From an uncultured Paenibacillus sp. (lineage in GTDB: Bacteria > Bacillota > Bacilli > Paenibacillales > Paenibacillaceae): DNA of 64,000 bases. The notes under the pieces were generated by a model that was given only the letters and a program-made list of their open reading frames with translations, searched no databases and was not told the origin of the DNA. Within the stretch, counting starts at the first letter, position 1, and every line of letters starts with the position of its first letter. Where the stretch lies: positions 1-64,000 of the forward strand of contig CALAWP010000101.1 of NCBI GenBank assembly GCA_937895345.1. Reading direction: 5' to 3'. This document shows positions 57,391-64,000 of this stretch, piece by piece. Position numbers and translations under genes: made by a program.

Positions 57391-59298
57391 TTGACGCTGC
57401 GACGACTATGGCTGTATGCCATTATTATTATTGCCGCGATCGCAACTCCTCTGTTCCGGCAGGAAGCTAATTTCGGGAAGCTGGAGACCAAGCCGGACGG
57501 CGCGGGCGCCGCTTCTCCCGGAAGAGAGAGCGCCGTCGTCCAGGAGACGGACGCTTCTTACGATGTTATCGTGGCCGGTACCGATCCGGAAGGAATAGCG
57601 GCCGCGGTGTCGGCGGCCCGCAACGGGCTGCGGGTGCTGCTTGCGGACGGCTACGGGAGGGAGAAGCTCGGAGGTCTCATCACGCTGGGCTGGCTCAATT
57701 CGCTGGACATGAACTACGCTCCCGGCGCGAACGGAGCGAGCGGGCGGCGGCGCTATTTGAACCAAGGATTGTTCAAGGAGTGGTACGAGCGGCTGGAGGG
57801 CACCTCCATCGACGTCGGCACGGCGGAACAAGAGCTGGAGCGGCTGGTTCGGGCGGAAGAGCGCATTACGGTGCTGCTGGGCGCGTCGGAGATGAAGCCG
57901 CTGATGAATGGAACGGCGGTGGCGGGCATGACGATCGCCGATCCGCAAGGCGGCCGGCGAAGCATTCGGGCTGGCGCCGTCATCGACGCTACGCAGAATG
58001 GCGATATCGCCGCGCTTGCCGGCGTTCCGTACACGGTCGGCCGCGAGGATTTGGGCCATAAGGAGGCGCGCATGGCCGTTACGCTTGTGTTTAAGCTGAA
58101 GGGCATAACCGATTCGGTGTGGCACTCGATCGGACAGCGCCGGGATACGCGGGTGGACCGGATGAGCGGCTGGGGTTTTCCCGAGGCGAGGCGCTACAAG
58201 CCGTCCCGACCGGATCGCGCGGCGCTGCGCGGGCTTAACCTGGGGAGACAGAACGACGGCACGGTGCTGGTCAATGCGATGCAGCTGTTTGGAGTCGACC
58301 CGCTCGATCCGCGATCCGTCCTGGAGGCGATGGCAATCGGCCGCGAGGAAGCTCCGCGGATTGCCGCTTATTTGAAGCGGACCTTCAAGGAGCTGTCGGC
58401 CGCGGAATTTGCGGGAACGGCTCCGGAGCTGTACGTCCGCGAATCCCGCCATATCGTCGGCGAATACCGCTTGACGGCCTCCGATCTGATGGAGAACCGC
58501 GACTTTCCGGATGCCGTCGCTTACGGCTCCTACGATGTGGACATTCAACGGACGGGGCCGGACGACTACGGCTGGATTGTCATGTCCCCTTATCAATACG
58601 GCGTGCCTTTCCGCTGTCTGGTGCCGCAGCGGGCCGACAATCTGCTCGTCGTCGGCCGGGCCGCGAGCTTCGACTCTATCCCGCACGGCAGCGCTCGAGT
58701 CATTCCGCTCGGCATGGCTGCGGGCCAGGCGGCGGGGGCTGCGGTGAAGCTGGCTGCGGAGCATCGGCTGACCGTCCGGGAGCTGTCCCGATCCCCGGCG
58801 CTGATGGCCGAGCTGAGAGACAGGCTCGTCCGCCAAGGCATGGATTTGACGATGAACCGGTTTCCGGAGCCGGCTTACCAGAAACATCCGGCCTACCCAG
58901 GGCTGCTGGCGGCGGTCGGCATCGGAATGGCCAGCGGAGGGTACCGCAACGACCGGTGGGAGCTGGACGGTCCTTCGACGGTTGGCAAATGGAGGAGCAT
59001 CATGCAGCGGTTGACCGCGATGTATCCGGACCGTTTTCCCGGCCGTGCGGACGCGGATGGGACGGCAGCGGCCGGAGAAGCGGACAAGCTGACGCTTCGC
59101 GCCGCCGCGGCGATGTTATGCGCCGCGGCAGGTTTGGAGACGAAGCCGGAGGAAGCGCCCGAGCGGCTGCGACTGCGCGGCTGGGTAAGCGAGCATACGC
59201 TGCGGGCCGTCGCGGACCCGAACCGTTTGACGAACGGCGAATCCTATTTGCTGCTGCGCGATATGCTGGAACGTTACGCGGGCATCGTCTTCGAGTGA
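57391..59298 (+). CDS. FAD-dependent oxidoreductase (FAD_oxidored family)
   Basis: The protein has 635 residues. An N-terminal hydrophobic helix (about 8-22) suggests membrane anchoring or export. The FAD-binding fold begins YDVIVAGTDPEGIAAAVSAARNG; the usual GxGxxG reads GTDPEG, so the second glycine is replaced. KLGGLITLGWLN and the late LLVVGRAASFD and HGSARVIPLGMAAGQAAG match the PF12831-type family. Residues 505-635 resemble SLH-like helices (VGIGMASGGYRNDRWELDG). Substrate unknown. The start is TTG 57391 with GGAG upstream. Confidence 0.82.
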   Translation: MTLRRLWLYAIIIIAAIATPLFRQEANFGKLETKPDGAGAASPGRESAVVQETDASYDVIVAGTDPEGIAAAVSAARNGLRVLLADGYGREKLGGLITLGWLNSLDMNYAPGANGASGRRRYLNQGLFKEWYERLEGTSIDVGTAEQELERLVRAEERITVLLGASEMKPLMNGTAVAGMTIADPQGGRRSIRAGAVIDATQNGDIAALAGVPYTVGREDLGHKEARMAVTLVFKLKGITDSVWHSIGQRRDTRVDRMSGWGFPEARRYKPSRPDRAALRGLNLGRQNDGTVLVNAMQLFGVDPLDPRSVLEAMAIGREEAPRIAAYLKRTFKELSAAEFAGTAPELYVRESRHIVGEYRLTASDLMENRDFPDAVAYGSYDVDIQRTGPDDYGWIVMSPYQYGVPFRCLVPQRADNLLVVGRAASFDSIPHGSARVIPLGMAAGQAAGAAVKLAAEHRLTVRELSRSPALMAELRDRLVRQGMDLTMNRFPEPAYQKHPAYPGLLAAVGIGMASGGYRNDRWELDGPSTVGKWRSIMQRLTAMYPDRFPGRADADGTAAAGEADKLTLRAAAAMLCAAAGLETKPEEAPERLRLRGWVSEHTLRAVADPNRLTNGESYLLLRDMLERYAGIVFE

Positions 59299-59454
59299 CG
59301 ATGCCCGTCTATTTTTGCGGAACGGCATGCCGATTGACCGGGGCGGTTGCTTCGCGCACGCGAATTTGGTAGCTTGATAGTAAAGGCGGCGCGGTCGCAC
59401 GAACAGGGATGAACGAAAGGCTTCGGCCGGATGCAGAAGGAGCAGGATACGAAG

Positions 59455-59958
59455 ATGGCGATGGAGATCGAACGAAAATTTTTGCTGGAGCAATATCCGC
59501 AGTCTCTTATAGACCGGGGAGAGCTTGTGGTCCTTTCGGAGCAGCGGATACACCAAACCTATTTGGCGATAGACGATTCGCAGGAAATCCGGGTGCGCCA
59601 AATCGAAGACCTGGACGGCGGCTCGTTGAGCTATACCCATACGTTCAAAAACGGAAACGGCTTGGCGCGCGAGGAGGTCGAGGTGGACATTACGCAAAGC
59701 ATCTACGAGCAGATGGTCAACGCCTTCGGCTACGTCCCGCTGACCAAAAACCGCGTCACGGCGGAATGGAACGGTGTGCGCGTCGAAATCGACGTCTACG
59801 ACCAGATTCGGCTTGCGGTGCTGGAAGTGGAGTTCGATTCGATGGAGGAGGCGGAAGCGTTCGCCGCTCCGGCATGGTTCGGGCGGGATATCAGTTCCGA
59901 GCGGCAATACAGCAACAAAACGGTGTGGCGTCAGCTTCAGGCCAATCGGCCGGACTGA
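59455..59958 (+). CDS. CYTH-domain protein (triphosphate tunnel metalloenzyme)
   Basis: The protein has 167 residues. It opens with the ExExK signature (MEIERKFLL) and has alternating charged beta strands (EEVEVDIT, RVEIDVYD, VLEVEFDS), as in class IV adenylate cyclase / triphosphatase folds. It may hydrolyse inorganic triphosphate or similar substrates. AAGGAG lies upstream; ATG 59455 and 59461 are both possible, and ATG 59431 overlaps the site. Confidence 0.88.
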   Translation: MAMEIERKFLLEQYPQSLIDRGELVVLSEQRIHQTYLAIDDSQEIRVRQIEDLDGGSLSYTHTFKNGNGLAREEVEVDITQSIYEQMVNAFGYVPLTKNRVTAEWNGVRVEIDVYDQIRLAVLEVEFDSMEEAEAFAAPAWFGRDISSERQYSNKTVWRQLQANRPD

Positions 59959-60067
59959 CATTTGGATCGGATAGACAAGGACGGCGGCGCAGCCTGCGGG
60001 ACTGGCGGCCTTTGCGGCTTATGCTTGCGTCCGAGCGTTCGGTTTATTGTCGGGGAGGAGGATCGGC

Positions 60068-60826
60068 ATGTCCATATACGACCGCGGTTCATACATACGC
60101 AAAATCAGCTTGTTAAGGGACAGCATCCCTTCCTACGGGCAATATCCGTTCAATCTGGAAGCGGTGCGGACGTTGGACGAGCTGGAGCTGCATCCGAAGG
60201 TGACCTATATCGTCGGCGAGAACGGAGCGGGGAAGTCGACGCTGATCGAAGCGGTCGCCGTGGCGCTCGGCTTCAATCCCGAGGGGGGCACGGTCAATTT
60301 CACCTTCGAAACGGCGGCGACCCATTCGGAGCTGTATCGTTATTTGAGGCTGACGAGAGGGCCGAGGCGGCCGAGGGACGGCTTCTTCTTTCGGGCCGAA
60401 AGCTATTACAATCTGGCGACCAACATCGATCAGCTGGACGGCGAGCCTTCCTTTGGGCCGCCGCTTATCGATTCGTACGGCGGAAAGCCGCTTCATAATC
60501 AATCACACGGAGAGTCGTTTTTTGCGGCTTTTTTGCATCGGTTTTCCGGCAACGGCCTGTACATTCTGGACGAGCCCGAGGCGGCATTGTCGCCCTCGAG
60601 GCAGCTGGCGCTGCTGGCCCGGATGCATGAACTGATCGAAGCCCAATCCCAGTTTATTATCGCGACCCACTCCCCGATTCTGATGGCTTACCCGGATTCG
60701 GTCATCTATCAGCTGACAGGCGAAGGTCCGGTCCGGACGGCATGGGAAGAGACGGAGCACTATATCGTGACGAAGCAGTTTCTGGGCAATCGTGACCGGA
60801 TGCTGAAGGAGCTGCTGGAGCCGTGA
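60068..60826 (+). CDS. Small AAA-type ATPase (SMC/Rad50-like head, YbgA-type)
   Basis: The protein has 252 residues. Walker A is VGENGAGKSTLIEAVA; the ABC-type signature is NQSHGESFFAAF and Walker B is LYILDEPEAALS, followed by IATHSPILMAYPD. It has no coiled coil, so it is the compact single-domain form. The role is unknown. GGAGGAGG is 6 bases before ATG 60068. It follows the CYTH gene by 109 bases on the same strand. Confidence 0.87.
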   Translation: MSIYDRGSYIRKISLLRDSIPSYGQYPFNLEAVRTLDELELHPKVTYIVGENGAGKSTLIEAVAVALGFNPEGGTVNFTFETAATHSELYRYLRLTRGPRRPRDGFFFRAESYYNLATNIDQLDGEPSFGPPLIDSYGGKPLHNQSHGESFFAAFLHRFSGNGLYILDEPEAALSPSRQLALLARMHELIEAQSQFIIATHSPILMAYPDSVIYQLTGEGPVRTAWEETEHYIVTKQFLGNRDRMLKELLEP

Positions 60827-60938
60827 GACGCGGAGGGACCGGACTCGACAGCGGCCTGTTGCGCGGCCGGGATCGTCCGTGCCCTGTACAATCTGGAAGT
60901 TCCTGTTGCCGGCACAAAGGAAAGGAGACGTTCGGAGC

Positions 60939-61745
60939 ATGACGTATACGGTTAACGAGGTGATGGATCGCCTGAAGGAGCTGGCCGCCGGCGATGCGGC
61001 AAGCGCCTCGGATTTGCTCCTGTTCGGCGACAAGGATGCGCCCGTAACCGGCATAGCGGTCGCTTTTATGCCGACTCAAGCCGTGCTGGAGAGCGCGGCG
61101 GAAGCGGGAGCCAACCTGATCGTCTCCCACGAAGCGCCATTTTACAATCATCATGCCGGATTTGAGGCTTCGCTGGCGGACGATCCCGTATGGACGCGGA
61201 AACGGAAGTTTATGGCGGAGCATGGTCTCCATCTGTTTCGATGCCATGACTATGCGCACGCCGCCGAACCCGATCTTGTGACGGACGGACTCGTTCAAGA
61301 GCTGGAGTGGCAGCCGTATTTGGTTCGGCACGAGAAATATGCCGCGCTGTTGTCGTTGCCGTCGATGACGGTCCGCGACATTGCAAGGCATGTGAAGGAG
61401 AAGCTCGGCGCCGCTTACGTGCGGATCGTCGGTTCTCCCGGCCAGCGCTGCGTTCGCGTCGGCATGACGGTCGGTTATCGGGGCGGCGGCGCTCTTGCGA
61501 TTCCGCTGTTCAGGGAAGAAGAGCTCGACCTGCTCATTTGCGGCGAAGGGCCGGAGTGGGAGACGCCCGAATATGTGAGGGACGCTGTCAGGCAGGGAGG
61601 CGGCAAAGCGCTGCTCATGCTTGGCCACGGCGAGAGCGAGCAGCCGGGCATGAAGGTGCTTGCCCGTTACTTGCGGGAGCGGCTGAAGGACGCGCAGGTC
61701 CCGGTCCATTTTATGAAGAATGAATCGGTCTTTCAACTGTTGTAG
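60939..61745 (+). CDS. Nif3-like dinuclear metal center protein
   Basis: The protein has 268 residues. Nif3/DUF34 metal ligands are visible in NLIVSHEAPFYNHH, FRCHDYAHAAEPD and MLGHGESEQPGMK. The family is often misnamed GTP cyclohydrolase I type 2; the activity is not settled. The start is ATG 60939 after AAAGGAAAGGAG. Confidence 0.85.
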   Translation: MTYTVNEVMDRLKELAAGDAASASDLLLFGDKDAPVTGIAVAFMPTQAVLESAAEAGANLIVSHEAPFYNHHAGFEASLADDPVWTRKRKFMAEHGLHLFRCHDYAHAAEPDLVTDGLVQELEWQPYLVRHEKYAALLSLPSMTVRDIARHVKEKLGAAYVRIVGSPGQRCVRVGMTVGYRGGGALAIPLFREEELDLLICGEGPEWETPEYVRDAVRQGGGKALLMLGHGESEQPGMKVLARYLRERLKDAQVPVHFMKNESVFQLL

Positions 61746-61858
61746 CGGCTGGAACAATCGGTTTAGACGCTGCGTTCGGAACAGAGTTAAGCGTTAGCCG
61801 GGGGCGAGCTGGGGTTCGGGCCGCACGTACATCTCATGACAAAAAAGGAGAAAACAGC

Positions 61859-62845
61859 ATGGTACGGTTTGGAGTCATCGGAACGAATTGGATTACGGAC
61901 AGCTTTTTGGCGGCGGCGCAGCTTGATGAACATTTTCGGTTAACCGCCGTCTATTCGCGGACGGAGGAGAAGGCGCGGGAATTCGGGGCGAAATACGGCG
62001 TCGACCGGACGTTTACGGATGCGGTGGAAATGGCCGCCAGCGGCGAGATCGACGCGGTGTACATCGCCAGTCCGAACAGCCTGCATGCGGAGCATGCGAT
62101 CACGGCCATGAACCATGGCGTGCATGTGCTGTGCGAGAAGCCGATCGCCTCCAACAGCCGCGAGCTTGCGGAGATGATCGAAACGGCCAAGCGCAACAAC
62201 GTGCTGCTGATGGAAGCCGTCAAATCGACGGTAATGCCGGGCTTCCGCGCCGCGGCCGACAACATCGGGCGAATCGGTAAAGTAAGACGGTATTTTGCGA
62301 GCTTTTGCCAATATTCCTCCCGCTATGACGCCTACAAGCAAGGAACGGTGCTGAACGCGTTCAAGCCGGAGCTGTCCAACGGCTCGCTGATGGATATCGG
62401 CATTTATTGCATCTACCCGGCGGTCGCTTTGTTCGGCAGGCCGAAGGCGGTCAAGGCGGCGGGCGTCATGCTGGAATCCGGGGTGGACGGCGAAGGAAGC
62501 CTGTTGCTTCAGTACGACGATTTGGACTGCGTGCTGATGTATTCGAAAATTACCCATTCCTCGCTGCCGACGGAAATCCAGGGCGAGGACGCCAGCATCG
62601 TCATCGACAAGATCAGCACGCCGACGAAGGTCGAGCTGGTCTATCGGGATGGGCGTACAGAAGATTTGACCCGGCCGACGGTCGAGCATTCCATGTATTA
62701 CGAGGCGGCCGAGTTTATACGGCTCATTCGGGAAGGGCGCACGGAATCGCCGATCAATTCGCGGGAAGTGTCGGCCATCGCGATGGACATTATGGACGAG
62801 GCGAGACGACAGCTGGGGCTCCGCTTTCCGGCGGACGAACGGTAG
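61859..62845 (+). CDS. Gfo/Idh/MocA-family oxidoreductase
   Basis: The protein has 328 residues. The N-terminal Rossmann fold binds NAD(P) (VIGTNWITDSF), and the hallmark CEKPIA follows near residue 92. The C-terminal alpha/beta domain carries the catalytic GSLMDIGIYCIYP (Asp and Tyr). It oxidises or reduces a sugar or polyol; the substrate is not predictable. AAAAAGGAG precedes the ATG. Confidence 0.9.
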   Translation: MVRFGVIGTNWITDSFLAAAQLDEHFRLTAVYSRTEEKAREFGAKYGVDRTFTDAVEMAASGEIDAVYIASPNSLHAEHAITAMNHGVHVLCEKPIASNSRELAEMIETAKRNNVLLMEAVKSTVMPGFRAAADNIGRIGKVRRYFASFCQYSSRYDAYKQGTVLNAFKPELSNGSLMDIGIYCIYPAVALFGRPKAVKAAGVMLESGVDGEGSLLLQYDDLDCVLMYSKITHSSLPTEIQGEDASIVIDKISTPTKVELVYRDGRTEDLTRPTVEHSMYYEAAEFIRLIREGRTESPINSREVSAIAMDIMDEARRQLGLRFPADER

Positions 62846-62937
62846 AAGCGTTAAAGGTTGAAATCGGGTCGCGAGACGAGGGGGGTAAGCGGCAAAGCTG
62901 CAGAAATGCGGCTTACTCGGCAAGAGAACGGCCCCTT

Positions 62938-62967
62938 GTCTCCGTTTCGGTCAGCCGAGACGGAGAC
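62938..62967. other. 13-bp hairpin with 4-base loop
   Basis: GTCTCCGTTTCGG pairs with CCGAGACGGAGAC (one T-G wobble) around TCAG. There is no T tract. Confidence 0.75.
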
Positions 62968-62978
62968 AATTCCCCGCT

Positions 62979-63038
62979 CGAAAGCAAATCAAGCATCCCC
63001 GCTCTCGGTTTGAGCAGGGGATGCTTGATTTGCTTTCG
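62979..63038. other. Very long perfect inverted repeat between convergent genes
   Basis: Twenty-two bases from 62979 (CGAAAGCAAATCAAGC onward) are perfectly repeated in reverse at 63017-63038. The loop adds GCTC/GAGC pairing with one bulged A, making about 26 bp in all. It is not followed by a T tract. It may act as a two-way terminator or RNA-protecting 3' hairpin. Confidence 0.9.
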
Positions 63039-63083
63039 TATAAGACCGTCAGAGCGGACGCATGAAGCATGCCGGTCCGTCCT

Positions 63084-64000
63084 TTATTCTTGAAGCCGGT
63101 ATATGGCGAACGGCTCGCCGTCGCGGAAGCGGCGGCTGGCCTGCTCGAGCCTGTCGGCGACGTCCGCATCCAGCTTCAGCTCAAGCGCAGCCAGGTTGCT
63201 TTCCAGCTGCTCTTCGCGCGTAGCGCCGACGATGACGGTGGAGACGGCCGGCCGCTCCAGCAGCCAGGCCAGCGACAGCGCGCTTGCCGTCGTGCCCGAT
63301 TCCAATGCGATACGCTCCACCTCGCGTCCCAGCGCAAGCGCGTCTTCGCCGAGGAATCGCCGGAAGCCGGGATCGGTATCGGCTCTCGAGCCTGCCGGCG
63401 TCTCTTGCGCCGAACCGTATTTGCCCGTCAGTATTCCTCCCGCCAGCGGAAAATACGGTATGATGCCGATGCCCTGGTCCAGACACATTGGGATCAACTC
63501 GCGTTCGGGGGTGCGGTCGGCGAGCGAGTAGCTGACCTGCATCGAGACATAACGGTTCAGCCCAAGCTTATCGCTGATGCCGACGGCTTTCATCAGCTCC
63601 CAAGCATAGTAATTGGAGGCGCCGATATACCGGACCTTCCCGGACGTCACCATGTCGTCCAGCGTCCGCAGCGTTTCTTCCAGAGGCGTATCGGGATCGA
63701 ACGTATGGATTTGGTACAGGTCGACATAATCGGTGCGCAGCCGCTTCAGGCTGTCCTCCAGTTCCTTCATCAGATGGCGGCGGGACGAGCCGCGCTCGTA
63801 GACGCCCGCGCCGCGCGGAAGGCCGGCTTTAGTCGCCAGCACCGCCTCCTGCCTTTTGCCCCCCGCCAGCGCTTCTCCGATAATCCGTTCCGATTCCGTG
63901 CCCGCATAAATGTTGGCCGTATCGATAAAGTTGACTTCGCGTTCCAGCGCGAGATGGATAATGCGGATCGACGTTTGGGCATCCGCCCGTTTGCCGAAGG
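63084..64000 (-). CDS. Aldo/keto reductase (5' end beyond the window)
   Basis: About 305 residues are visible, and the frame is open to the right edge. The AKR motifs are present: DTANIYAGTESERIIGEAL (Asp and Tyr of the catalytic tetrad), the Lys in LATKAG, LYQIHTFD (His), and GASNY, with the C-terminal NADPH-binding SLAWLLERPAVSTVIVGA. It reduces aldehydes or ketones. A GTG at 63842 is internal, because family sequence continues upstream of it. It is convergent with the Gfo/Idh gene. Confidence 0.9.
   Translation of the reverse strand, partial: FGKRADAQTSIRIIHLALEREVNFIDTANIYAGTESERIIGEALAGGKRQEAVLATKAGLPRGAGVYERGSSRRHLMKELEDSLKRLRTDYVDLYQIHTFDPDTPLEETLRTLDDMVTSGKVRYIGASNYYAWELMKAVGISDKLGLNRYVSMQVSYSLADRTPERELIPMCLDQGIGIIPYFPLAGGILTGKYGSAQETPAGSRADTDPGFRRFLGEDALALGREVERIALESGTTASALSLAWLLERPAVSTVIVGATREEQLESNLAALELKLDADVADRLEQASRRFRDGEPFAIYRLQE

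Overview
The window is a stretch of high-GC Bacillota chromosome, most likely from the family Paenibacillaceae (Paenibacillus, Cohnella or a close relative). The evidence is: GGAGG-type ribosome binding sites on nearly every gene, TTG and GTG starts, sigma-A promoters, Rho-independent terminators, a TPP riboswitch on thiC, a BdbD/BdbC pair of Bacillus type, an LplB/YtcP-type sugar importer with a membrane-anchored AraC regulator, a CBM25/FN3/GH13 secreted amylase, and a sortase-anchored surface protein. No rRNA, tRNA, phage, complete insertion sequence or CRISPR array was seen. The taxonomy is inferred from gene content only.

Layout. 0-4 kb: the end of an LPXTG surface protein, then a TPP riboswitch with its terminator, a 51-bp minisatellite, and thiC. 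4-15.7 kb: a heavy-metal P-type ATPase with a clear promoter/operator; bdbD-bdbC; a two-component system with its ABC exporter; a methyltransferase; the alkylation-repair genes adaA-ogt facing an AlkA-type glycosylase; a 202-bp MITE-like element; and an Eis-type acetyltransferase. 15.8-24 kb: a carbohydrate locus with an FG-GAP protein, lipoprotein, AraC regulator and two permeases, but no ATPase. 24-28 kb: the large amylase, with a MalR-like operator upstream. 28.3-31.5 kb: a type III polyketide synthase, methyltransferase and flavoprotein operon. 32-36 kb: CopA, then a dioxygenase-like VOC protein and a nitroreductase behind a palindromic operator. 36-40.4 kb: an arylsulfotransferase-like protein with a sulfonate-type ABC importer, behind a promoter and a leader terminator.

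40.4-53.4 kb: a permuted NlpC/P60-like hydrolase, a SIMPL protein, a ChrA transporter, a bactofilin/M23 peptidase pair, a PHP phosphatase, GNAT, DUF2500, an SgrR-type regulator, DUF4173 and a metallophosphoesterase. 53.4-64 kb: an AT-rich gap without a recognisable gene, a Na+/phosphate symporter with a PhoU tail, an orphan ParB-like protein, a flavoprotein, a CYTH protein, a small AAA ATPase, a Nif3-like protein, a Gfo/Idh dehydrogenase, and an aldo/keto reductase cut by the right edge.

Two themes stand out. First, minisatellites fill many intergenic gaps and have also expanded inside genes (ThiC, the PKS-linked flavoprotein, the DUF2500 protein). Two arrays 43 kb apart share the same 51-bp period and a related core. 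Second, many genes deal with metal, redox or electrophile stress (metal ATPases, BdbCD, ChrA, VOC/nitroreductase, alkylation repair), and their control sites can be read from the sequence.
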